Shown here one piece after another: positions 1-8,195 of a DNA stretch of 64,000 bases. The stretch is from Leptolyngbyaceae cyanobacterium C42_A2020_001 (lineage in GTDB: Bacteria > Cyanobacteriota > Cyanobacteriia > Leptolyngbyales > Leptolyngbyaceae): assembly GCA_015272515.1 (NCBI GenBank), contig JACYLN010000123.1, positions 22,521 through 86,520 of the forward strand, in the 5' to 3' direction. How positions within the stretch are numbered: position 1 is the first letter of the stretch; each line of letters begins with the position of its first letter. Both the position numbers and the translations under genes were made by a program. The notes beneath the pieces were generated by a model, which worked only from the letters and a program-made list of their open reading frames with translations, was not told where the DNA came from and did not search any database.

Positions 1-633
1 GCTACCGTCATCGCAGCACGCATTAACCAACTCCATCGCGATGGCATCGGTGCCGAAAGTATTACTGTTGGCTGGGATAACCAGCAAAAAGAAGCAACCT
101 CCGGCGATCGCTTCGTGATCAAGACCAACCGAGTGGCGATCGCGCTAATTGATTCAAACACCATCCTTCCTGACACCACGCGCAATCCCGAACAGGATGC
201 GCTTCAGGCAACCAATCGTCTGAGACGAGTGTTGGGCAACGCCGCTCCCCTGCGGGAAATTGACGGTCAGCCCGGCGCTAGAGGAGGTCAAGAATTTTCG
301 ATGGGACCAATCCGAATGCGCTTAACCGGGTTTGCCTCCTGGTATGGTCCAGGGTTCCACGGCAACCAAAGCGCTAGCGGAGAACGGTTTAACCAACACG
401 CCATGACAGCCGCCCATCGCACCTTGCCCTTTGGTACGCGGGTGCTTGTCACTAACCTGGACAATGGGCAATCGGTAGTTGTACGAATTAACGACCGAGG
501 ACCGTTTCATGGCAATCGCGTCATTGATCTGTCCACCGCAGCGGCTCGTGTTTTAGGTCTCATTCAGTCTGGAGTTGCCCCAGTCCGTCTGGATGTGATT
601 GATTCCCGTAGCGCTTCGGCCGCTGGTAATTAG
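1..633 (+). CDS. RlpA-like septal ring lytic transglycosylase / double-psi beta-barrel protein (5' partial)
   Basis: The frame is open from base 1, so the N-terminus lies outside the window. The C-terminal ~100 residues carry the RlpA double-psi beta-barrel pattern: 'GFASWYGPGFHGNQSASGE', then 'MTAAHRTLPFGTRV' and 'VRINDRGPF'. Family knowledge: RlpA-like proteins act on peptidoglycan in the periplasm, some as lytic transglycosylases at division sites. The upstream part ('ATVIAARINQLHRDG...WDNQQKE') looks like a periplasmic domain; cyanobacterial RlpA-like proteins often carry such an extension. Enzymatic activity cannot be judged from this fragment. Confidence 0.85.
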   Translation, partial: ATVIAARINQLHRDGIGAESITVGWDNQQKEATSGDRFVIKTNRVAIALIDSNTILPDTTRNPEQDALQATNRLRRVLGNAAPLREIDGQPGARGGQEFSMGPIRMRLTGFASWYGPGFHGNQSASGERFNQHAMTAAHRTLPFGTRVLVTNLDNGQSVVVRINDRGPFHGNRVIDLSTAAARVLGLIQSGVAPVRLDVIDSRSASAAGN

Positions 634-715
634 TGATTTTTGAGGCTTGTTCAGTCACCGTGCTAGAGGATTGAAAAATCTTGGCTGGGCTAGTCTCATT
701 CCGTCTCCGCTGCTG

Positions 716-1957
716 TCAAAGCAGTTCTCCGCGCAGTCCATCTAACATCTCGTTCTGTTCCACTCCTTTGCTTTGAATCAATACGCCAAAGTTCCCAAGC
801 CCCGTGGGATCGATTAGCGTTTGTAAAGCATCTCGACGGCGGAGAACTGTTTGAATCGTATTTGCGTCAGTGGCAGTTGATTGGCTGAGGGTAGCAAGGC
901 GATCGCCCAAGCCAAGTGCCATCAAAAAAAGCCCCTGTTTTGTAAACCCTACTGGGTTTAGCCCCCATTGTTCGCCGTACTTTGTCAAAGCGGTGAAATC
1001 GATATGAGCCGTGATGTCTTGCTGTCCAATATGCAGATACGGGTTGGAATGATAGCTATGACGGTAGTAACACTGTAAAGTTCCCTGGCTGCGAACGGGA
1101 TGGTAGTAGCGATCGCTAGGGTAACCGTAGTCAATCGTCAACACATATCCTTGTCGTAGTCGTTTTGCAACGTTGGCAATCCAATCTAGAGCTGCTAAGT
1201 TCACCTCTGTTCGGTATCCATCGGGGTAACGAGGTGCAGTTAAATCAATGCCAACTAAGTCAAAATAGCTTGCTAAGTCAGGCGTAGAAAGCTCGTCAAT
1301 CACTTCAACAAAATTGAGTGAGGGGCGATCTCCTTCTGCCAAAGCCACATAAATTTCCTGCAATTTTCCGTCCTGCCAAATTACCTGATGCACTGGTAGG
1401 GCATCTACTAATTCATTAGAAAAGAAGCACCCCGTGACCGATTCGGGTGGTAAGCCTTCTAGGGTGCGCCAGGAAAGAGAAAGTCCAGCCTCGGCAAAGG
1501 GTTGCAAACGCTGCTGCTGTTCATCAATCAGCGCCTGTGCCCGTTCAATAATGATGTAATCTAAACAGGCAAACAAGTCAGAATATTGATGTTGCAAATA
1601 ACGCAGGATATCGCCTGCTAATAACCCTTGCCCTGCACCCATTTCAACCAGCGTGAAGCGATCTGGTTGGTGGAGTAGGTACCACATTTGGACAAACTGT
1701 TTTGCCAGGAGTTCACCAAAATCTGCGCCTAGATGGGGTGAGGTAAAAAAATCTCCAGTTGCGCCAATTTTGCTTGGGCCTGAGGCGTAATATCCATGCT
1801 GAGGATGGTACAGCACCCATTCCATAAAGTCTGCAAACGTAATCCGAGAATGAAGGCTCCCGGTAATCTGACAGGTAATAAAGTTACCGAGAGCCTTGTG
1901 ATTGCCCTTGTTGTCCAATTCCACTGGTTCAATTCCTGGGTCGAGGTTGACCACCAC
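716..1957 (-). CDS. MidA/NDUFAF7-like class I SAM-dependent methyltransferase
   Basis: A 413-residue protein of the former DUF185 family. The family signature 'YHPQHGYYASG' followed by 'GDFFTSPHLGADFGELLA' lies at residues 50-90, and the SAM-binding glycine motif 'LVEMGAGQGLLAGDIL' at about 103-118. Mitochondrial NDUFAF7 methylates an arginine of complex I; in cyanobacteria a role with the related NDH-1 complex is plausible but unproven. The start taken here is a GTG without a striking ribosome-binding site, so the exact N-terminus is uncertain. It reads towards the RlpA-like gene. Confidence 0.85.
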   Translation of the reverse strand: MVVNLDPGIEPVELDNKGNHKALGNFITCQITGSLHSRITFADFMEWVLYHPQHGYYASGPSKIGATGDFFTSPHLGADFGELLAKQFVQMWYLLHQPDRFTLVEMGAGQGLLAGDILRYLQHQYSDLFACLDYIIIERAQALIDEQQQRLQPFAEAGLSLSWRTLEGLPPESVTGCFFSNELVDALPVHQVIWQDGKLQEIYVALAEGDRPSLNFVEVIDELSTPDLASYFDLVGIDLTAPRYPDGYRTEVNLAALDWIANVAKRLRQGYVLTIDYGYPSDRYYHPVRSQGTLQCYYRHSYHSNPYLHIGQQDITAHIDFTALTKYGEQWGLNPVGFTKQGLFLMALGLGDRLATLSQSTATDANTIQTVLRRRDALQTLIDPTGLGNFGVLIQSKGVEQNEMLDGLRGELL

Positions 1958-2123
1958 CGATAGCGGCTTTTATTGTGACACAGCTTGAGGATTCGACTAA
2001 ACAGCAATGCGATTGTATTCAGACATGGTCGCTGCGGGTGCACTTCCCAGCGATCGCTATTCAATTGTTTCAACACCACACTCCGCACTTAAAACCCACA
2101 CTTAAACAAATTTTCCATTGACA

Positions 2124-2321
2124 CTACTCACCAACACTGGCATATTCTCCATTGCCTACATCAAACAACAGCGCAAAGTGGGATTGAGGTTGCATCTGCT
2201 TCAGTGCCTTTAGATAGGCTTCTGCTTCATTACGACGGCGAAAGCGGCTCACGGTTAGTTGCTTCAAGTTCGGTAACAGTTTGTTCACAACCCAGGGATT
2301 CAATCGTTGTTGGTAACTCAT
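2124..2321 (-). CDS. Small conserved hypothetical protein
   Basis: A 65-residue, basic, soluble protein starting at ATG ('MSYQQRLNPWVVNKLLPNL') and ending in a glycine-rich 'DVGNGEYASVGE'. There are no membrane segments or cysteines. The composition is ordinary and protein-like, and the style (short, arginine/glutamine-rich, 'RFRRRNEAEAYLKALKQMQP') is that of small conserved cyanobacterial proteins. The function is not recognised. It lies 166 bases upstream of the MidA-like gene on the same strand. Confidence 0.6.
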   Translation of the reverse strand: MSYQQRLNPWVVNKLLPNLKQLTVSRFRRRNEAEAYLKALKQMQPQSHFALLFDVGNGEYASVGE

Positions 2322-2665
2322 ACTTCACGTCTCACTTTTTTGGCTAATGTTTGAATGAACTGAAAGAACACCTGGTTTAACTGACGCAACACAGCTAAGA
2401 CCCTGTAACCGCTACATCTAGTGTTCCTTGAAATCTGACACTACTATAGATAGTGTTTTAAGCTTGAAACCGCAAGCGTTTTTACAATTCCACACAATTC
2501 ATGGGGTTCGTTTTTAGAGGATTGTGCTAGCTCCTGCGTCTATTGCCCACAGGCTCAAGTGTCTACCCCCATCGGGTGGTATTTTTAAACCTTTTCGGGA
2601 ACATTTCTGCGCTCCTGTGAAGCAACCACCATTGAATGTTCCTGTTGGGTTTAGGGTGTTAAGCC
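2322..2665. other. Intergenic region between divergent genes
   Basis: About 340 bases separate the small hypothetical gene (minus) from the STAND-WD40 gene (plus), so promoters for both should lie here. A short inverted repeat, ACACTA at 2438-2443 and TAGTGT at 2451-2456, is followed by TTTTA and may form a weak hairpin or an operator. I see no RNA gene and no convincing extra coding frame. Confidence 0.4.
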
Positions 2666-5600
2666 ATGACGATTGAAGAAGCTTTGTCCGTTCTGGATGG
2701 CGTTCTCGGTCAAATCACGCTCAACGATACACAAGAGTTAGTATTTCGGCACGCCTGGGAGGATTGGACATACGAACAAATTGCCGAGCAGTTTGGTTAC
2801 ACAACTGACTATGTAAAGAATGTCGGTTCCCAGTTGTGGGATTCCTTATCGCATCGACTGGGGGTGCGAGTCACAAAAAGAAATGTTCAATCGGTTGTGC
2901 GGCGATGGGCACGGCAACAGTGCAGCAGTGTTACCCCTACATCTCAAACGGTTAAGTCTCGCGATACGCGCCAAGATTTAGGCGAAGCTCCGGACGTTTC
3001 CAGCTTTGCGGGACGTGTTGAAGAACTAGAAACCGTGAAACAGTGGGTGACTGGCGATCGCAGCGCCCCTACTCCCACAACGCCGTGTCGCTTAATTGCC
3101 CTGTTGGGAATGGGTGGTATGGGAAAAACGTCCCTGGCAGTGATGCTGGCACGCCAGGTTGAATCACAGTTTGATGCCATTGTGTGGAGATCGCTACGAA
3201 ACGCTCCTCCGGTTGAAGAGTTACTCGGCAGTTTGATTCAGTTTTTGTCCAATGGTGCAGAGACGGAGTCAACTCTGCCAGGCGATCGCCATAGCCGCAT
3301 GACTCGCTTAATTGAGCATCTCCGGTCTCAGCGCTGCCTGATCATTCTTGACAATGCCGAGTCTGTTTTACCATGCCATGAACCTGCAAAGGAACTCTCC
3401 GACACCGGCTACAGCGAATTACTCGATCTCCTGAGTGACCTGCCCCATGAAGGTTGCGTTGTGCTCACCAGTCGGGAAAAACCTGACGCGATCGCCTGGA
3501 AAGAAGGCGTAACTCTTCCTGTGCGATCGCTGCAACTGAGTGGACTCAACAACCAGGAAGCCCAAGCCATTTTTGCGTCAAAAGGGCACTTTGTTGCCTC
3601 AGAAGCAGAATGGCAAACCTTAATTCAGCACTATGCCGGAAATCCCCTTGCACTCAAAATGGTTGCTGCTGCGATTCAAGAAATTTTCAACAGCAACATC
3701 TCCGAATTTCTAAGAGTCCTTGGCACCCTCGTCTTCGATGACATTCGTGACCTGCTCGATCGCCAGTTCAACCGCCTCTCCTTCATGGAAAAAGAGGTGA
3801 TGTTTTGGATTGCCGTCAACCGCGAAGTCATTTCCTTTACTGAGTTGCGGGATGATATCCTGTGCCCCATCTCTCGCCAAAAGCTTCCTGGAATTCTGCG
3901 CTCCTTAAAACATCGTTTTCTCATTGAGGCAACCCCAGACGGTTTCACCCAACAGCCTGTTGTCATGGAATACGTCACCAACCGCTTCATTGAACAGATC
4001 AGCCGAGAAATCCTCGCACCATCCCCCTCACCTTCTTCACCCGTCCCCCTGCTCCAAACCCACGCCCTATTGAAAGCAACCACAAAAGACTACATCCGCG
4101 ATAGCCAGACGCGCCTGATTCTGGCTCCCATCACCGATCGCTTACTCGCACTGTTGCGATCGCCACTCGCGGTCGAGCAGCGCTGCCGCAATTGTCTGGC
4201 AGAACTGCAACAGACTTCCCCCCCCTTACCTGGCTATGCGGCAGGCAACTTGATCAATTTGCTCCATCATTTCCAAACAGATTTGGCCCAACTGAACCTG
4301 TCTAAACTCACGATTCGGCAAGCCCAGTTTCAGAAGACTGATTTACATTACGTTAATCTGGAGAACACCGAGATTGTGCGCTCCGTCTTTCTGGAATCAT
4401 TAGGAGCAGTGTGGTCTGTAGCATTCAGTCCGGATGGAACGCTCTTGGCAGCCGGAGACTCCGCTGGGGATATCCACTTCTGGCGTGTTGCTGACCATCA
4501 AAAAGTCATCACCTGTAAAGGACATACCAATTGGGTTTGCGCGATCGCCTTCAGTCCCGATGGCAAAACCCTCGCCAGTGGCAGCGTGGGCAATGTTGTG
4601 AAATTGTGGGATGTTGCAACCGGGCAATGCCGCAAAACCCTGCGAGGACACGCCGAATGGGTAATTGCGGTCGCCTTCAGCCCGGATGGTAGGTTACTCG
4701 CTACCAGCGGCGCAGACCGCATGATTAAACTTTGGAATCCGGTTACGGGAGCCTGTGTGCAAACGATTGAAGCTCATGTTGACTGGGTTTGCGCGATCTC
4801 CTTCAGTCCAGATAGCAGCCTCCTTGTCAGCGGCAGTGATGATGCCACTCTCAAACTTTGGGCTGTACAAACGGCAACCTGCCTGCAAACCTTCACCGGA
4901 CATAGCAGCCATGTGCGGGCAGTCATGTTTAGTCCAGATGGTGAGCGGCTAGCAAGTGGTAGTAGCGATGGCACCGTGAAACTGTGGAATGTCTCATCCG
5001 GCAAATGCCTCCACACATTGACAGGGCACACCAGACCCGTTCGCTCAGTTGCCTATGCACCTGCCCCAAACGGCGATCGCGCGCACAGCGAGTTAGTTAG
5101 CAGCAGTGAAGATGGTTCCCTCAGGCGTTGGGAAGATCAGACAGGGCACTGTCTCGCCGTATTGCATGGGCACAGCGGGCACATTCGTTCTGTGGCAATT
5201 CATCCCAAAGGACAGCTAGCTGCCAGTGGTAGCGCCGACCAAACGGTGAAATTATGGAACCTGCAAACGGGGCACTGTTTGAGAACCCTGCGAGGCTATA
5301 CCAATTTTGTGTTAGCAGTGGCTTGCGCTCCGATTCCCGATGATCCCCAACAACCTCAACTCATCGCCAGCGGACACAGCGATCGCGCCGTTCGAGTCTG
5401 GAATTTGCAAACGGGCGAGTGTTTACAGACGCTCAAAGGGCACACCAACGAAGTGTGGGGAGTCGCATTTAGCCCAGATGGTCAACGCCTTGCCAGCAGC
5501 AGCACCGATCAAACCATTCGCCTGTGGGACGTGAAAACCGGAGAGTGCCTCAACCTGCTTAGAGGTCATACCGATTGGATTCATGCGATCGCGTTTAGCC

Positions 5601-6328
5601 CAGATGGTCAACGCCTTGCCAGCAGCAGTTCCGACCAAACTATTCGCCTGTGGGACAGTTTAACTGGAAGCTGTCTCAAAACCCTGCATGGACACGATAG
5701 CCACGTCTGGTCAGTGGCATTTAGCCCCACACCTGGCAACGATGGGGGATGGATTCTTGCCAGCAGCAGCGATGATCAAACCGTCAAACTTTGGAACGTG
5801 ACCACCGGGGAGTGTACTCAAACGTTTACAGGGCACACGCGCCGCGTTCAGGCAGTTACCTTCAGCCCCGATGGAGCCTGGCTAGCCAGCAGCAGCAGTG
5901 ATCAGACGATTGCGATTTGGGATGTGAGAACAGGGCGTTGTTTAAGAACGCTTACTAACGATGGAGATCATGTGCGATCGCTGGCTTTTAGCTCGTTCCA
6001 GTCTCCCTTTTTCCAACAAACAGGACATTTGCTTCTTGCAAGCTACGCCGAAAATAGCGTCAAAGTCTGGGATGCCAATACGGGCGAATGCTTCCGTGTG
6101 TTGGAAGGACACACAAGCCGCATCTGGTCGGTTACCCTTAGCCCAGATGGTCAAACGCTGATCAGCGGCGGTGAAGATGGAACCCTGCGCCTTTGGGATA
6201 TAGAACTGGGTAAATGTGTAGCACTTTTACAAAATTTCCGCCCCTACGAAGGGATGGCGATCGCTGGAATTAGAGGGCTAACCGACGCTCAAAAAACCAC
6301 CCTTAAATCGTTGGGAGCTGTGGAATAA
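2666..6328 (+). CDS. STAND protein: N-terminal HTH domain, NB-ARC NTPase, 14 WD40 repeats
   Basis: 1220 residues. Residues 1-85 form a helical, HTH-like domain ('LTYEQIAEQF'-type helix; here 'DWTYEQIAEQFGYTTDYVK') of the kind seen at the N-terminus of cyanobacterial vMAP-type/STAND proteins. The NTPase follows with Walker A 'GMGGMGKTSLA' at about 148-158, a Walker B-like 'CLIILDNAES' and the NB-ARC 'GNPLALKMVA' motif. After a winged-helix-like stretch and a short pentapeptide-like segment come 14 WD40 blades from about residue 585 to 1195, enough for two seven-bladed propellers. STAND ATPases of this design are thought to oligomerise when the repeat domain senses a ligand; the HTH domain would be the output or adaptor. 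No protease or nuclease effector is fused and none is adjacent, so a role in signalling, cell death or phage defence is inference. Starts at ATG 2666. Confidence 0.9.
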   Translation: MTIEEALSVLDGVLGQITLNDTQELVFRHAWEDWTYEQIAEQFGYTTDYVKNVGSQLWDSLSHRLGVRVTKRNVQSVVRRWARQQCSSVTPTSQTVKSRDTRQDLGEAPDVSSFAGRVEELETVKQWVTGDRSAPTPTTPCRLIALLGMGGMGKTSLAVMLARQVESQFDAIVWRSLRNAPPVEELLGSLIQFLSNGAETESTLPGDRHSRMTRLIEHLRSQRCLIILDNAESVLPCHEPAKELSDTGYSELLDLLSDLPHEGCVVLTSREKPDAIAWKEGVTLPVRSLQLSGLNNQEAQAIFASKGHFVASEAEWQTLIQHYAGNPLALKMVAAAIQEIFNSNISEFLRVLGTLVFDDIRDLLDRQFNRLSFMEKEVMFWIAVNREVISFTELRDDILCPISRQKLPGILRSLKHRFLIEATPDGFTQQPVVMEYVTNRFIEQISREILAPSPSPSSPVPLLQTHALLKATTKDYIRDSQTRLILAPITDRLLALLRSPLAVEQRCRNCLAELQQTSPPLPGYAAGNLINLLHHFQTDLAQLNLSKLTIRQAQFQKTDLHYVNLENTEIVRSVFLESLGAVWSVAFSPDGTLLAAGDSAGDIHFWRVADHQKVITCKGHTNWVCAIAFSPDGKTLASGSVGNVVKLWDVATGQCRKTLRGHAEWVIAVAFSPDGRLLATSGADRMIKLWNPVTGACVQTIEAHVDWVCAISFSPDSSLLVSGSDDATLKLWAVQTATCLQTFTGHSSHVRAVMFSPDGERLASGSSDGTVKLWNVSSGKCLHTLTGHTRPVRSVAYAPAPNGDRAHSELVSSSEDGSLRRWEDQTGHCLAVLHGHSGHIRSVAIHPKGQLAASGSADQTVKLWNLQTGHCLRTLRGYTNFVLAVACAPIPDDPQQPQLIASGHSDRAVRVWNLQTGECLQTLKGHTNEVWGVAFSPDGQRLASSSTDQTIRLWDVKTGECLNLLRGHTDWIHAIAFSPDGQRLASSSSDQTIRLWDSLTGSCLKTLHGHDSHVWSVAFSPTPGNDGGWILASSSDDQTVKLWNVTTGECTQTFTGHTRRVQAVTFSPDGAWLASSSSDQTIAIWDVRTGRCLRTLTNDGDHVRSLAFSSFQSPFFQQTGHLLLASYAENSVKVWDANTGECFRVLEGHTSRIWSVTLSPDGQTLISGGEDGTLRLWDIELGKCVALLQNFRPYEGMAIAGIRGLTDAQKTTLKSLGAVE

Positions 6329-6407
6329 ACCTCGTTTACCCCTCGTCAGGGATCATTAAACTTTGTTAAAGTCAAGGCGTGTCTAACCGAATCGCTGGAG
6401 AGTATCA

Positions 6408-8123
6408 ATGCTGCGCCTGGAACATATCAGCAAAATTTATCCCACTGGGGAAGTTTTGAAAGATGTCAATTGGGAAGTGAAACCAGGCGATCGCATCGGT
6501 TTAGTCGGCGTAAACGGAGCGGGAAAATCTACTCAGCTTAAGATTATTGCCGGAGAAATTGAACCCACCAGCGGTGAAGTGATTCGTCCTGCCAGTTTGC
6601 GAATTGCTTACCTCACGCAGGAGTTTGAGGTTGATCCCGGTCGCACGGTACGAGAGGAATTTTGGCGAGCATTCAAAGAAGCCAACGAAGTGCACGAAGC
6701 ACTGACCCAGGTGCATCACGACATGGAAACCGCTAATCCCGACACATTGGACAAACTGATCCACAAAATGGACAAGCTCCAGCGTCAGTTTGAGGCGATG
6801 GATGGCTACGGACTCGATTCCAAAATTGAGAAGATCCTGCCCGAACTTGGATTTGACTCGGAAGATGGCGATCGCCTCGTTAGTGCTTTTAGCGGTGGCT
6901 GGCAGATGCGGATGAGTTTGGGCAAAATTTTACTGCAAGAACCCGACATTCTACTGCTGGATGAACCGACCAACCACTTAGACCTGGAAACCATTGAATG
7001 GCTGGAAATCTACCTCAAGAGGATCGATACTCCAATGGTCATCGTCTCTCACGACCGCGAGTTTCTCGATCGTCTGTGTACCCAAATTGTTGAAACTGAG
7101 CGCGGCATTTCCACCACTTATTTAGGGAACTATTCGGCTTACCTTCAGCAAAAAGAAGAAAGTCGCGATGCTCAACTCGCTGCCTACGAACGCCAACAAA
7201 AAGAACTGGAAAAACAGCAGGCATTTGTCGATCGCTTCCGTGCCAGCGCCACCCGTAGCACGCAGGCAAAAAGCCGCGAGAAACAACTGGAAAAAATTGA
7301 CCGTATCGAAGCTCCAGAAGAGGGTGTGCGGACACTGAGATTTAAGTTTCCCCCCGCCCCTCGCAGTGGTCGCGAAGTCGTGGTGATCAAAGACTTAACT
7401 CATACCTATGGTGAAAAAATTCTGTTTTTGGGTGCGGAACTGTTGGTTGAACGGGGTGATCGCATCGCCATTTTAGGTCCCAACGGTGCAGGTAAATCCA
7501 CCCTGCTACACCTGATCACAGGTATGGAAAAACCCACCGATGGGACTGTAGAACTGGGACAGCACAACGTGATCCCCAGCTATTTTGAACAAAACCAGGC
7601 AGAAGCATTGGATCTGCAAAAAACCGTCATAGAAACTATTCATGATGAAGTGCCCGACTGGACGAATGAAGAAGTCCGCACGCTACTAGGACGCTTTCTA
7701 TTCAGCAACGACACCGTGTTCAAAAAGGTGGAAGCCTTAAGTGGCGGCGAAAAAGCTCGGCTTGCTCTGGCAAAAATGCTGCTGCAACCTGCTAATTTGC
7801 TGATGCTGGATGAGCCGACGAACCACCTGGATATTCCGGCCAAAGAAATGCTCGAAGCGGCATTGCAAAACTACGACGGCACCGCCATTATCATTTCCCA
7901 CGATCGCTATTTTATTTCCCAGGTTGCCAACAAAATTGTAGAAATTCGAGATGGAGAACTGCGCCTCTACCGGGGCGACTACCACTACTACCTGGACAAA
8001 ATCGCCGAAGAAAAAGATAGAGCCAGACTAGAAGCGATCGAGGCTGAAAAGGCCGCTAAAGCTGAAGCAAAACGTGCCAAACAAAAGGATAAAGAGAAAA
8101 CACGCAAAGCCAGTAAAACGTGA
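6408..8123 (+). CDS. ABC-F family ATP-binding protein
   Basis: 571 residues with two ABC domains and no membrane part. The first has Walker A 'GVNGAGKST' and a divergent signature 'FSGGWQMRMSLGKILL' before 'LLLDEPTNHLDLETIEWLE'; the second has 'GPNGAGKST' and 'LSGGEKARLALAKMLL' before 'MLDEPTNHLDIPAKEML'. A basic, arginine/glutamine-rich linker between them fits the P-site tRNA interaction motif of ABC-F proteins, which bind the ribosome and act in translation or antibiotic protection. The C-terminus is a charged Lys/Ala/Glu helix. ATG at 6408 follows GGAG. Whether it is closer to Uup, EttA or YbiT cannot be settled by eye. Confidence 0.93.
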   Translation: MLRLEHISKIYPTGEVLKDVNWEVKPGDRIGLVGVNGAGKSTQLKIIAGEIEPTSGEVIRPASLRIAYLTQEFEVDPGRTVREEFWRAFKEANEVHEALTQVHHDMETANPDTLDKLIHKMDKLQRQFEAMDGYGLDSKIEKILPELGFDSEDGDRLVSAFSGGWQMRMSLGKILLQEPDILLLDEPTNHLDLETIEWLEIYLKRIDTPMVIVSHDREFLDRLCTQIVETERGISTTYLGNYSAYLQQKEESRDAQLAAYERQQKELEKQQAFVDRFRASATRSTQAKSREKQLEKIDRIEAPEEGVRTLRFKFPPAPRSGREVVVIKDLTHTYGEKILFLGAELLVERGDRIAILGPNGAGKSTLLHLITGMEKPTDGTVELGQHNVIPSYFEQNQAEALDLQKTVIETIHDEVPDWTNEEVRTLLGRFLFSNDTVFKKVEALSGGEKARLALAKMLLQPANLLMLDEPTNHLDIPAKEMLEAALQNYDGTAIIISHDRYFISQVANKIVEIRDGELRLYRGDYHYYLDKIAEEKDRARLEAIEAEKAAKAEAKRAKQKDKEKTRKASKT

Positions 8124-8195
8124 TGTAACATTCTTATTTTGTCAGGGAACTTTAGAGGGAGTCATCCCTTGTGCTCTTCTCTAGAGTCCCACTGC

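Noticed and set aside
1729..2088. A 119-residue minus-strand frame overlapping the MidA-like gene
   Set aside because: It overlaps the conserved N-terminal motifs of the methyltransferase in another frame and has no protein-like features.
3055..3300. Dense GCGATCGC sites as a phage or mobile element signature
   Set aside because: HIP1 octamers occur throughout the window and are a known genome-wide feature of cyanobacteria.
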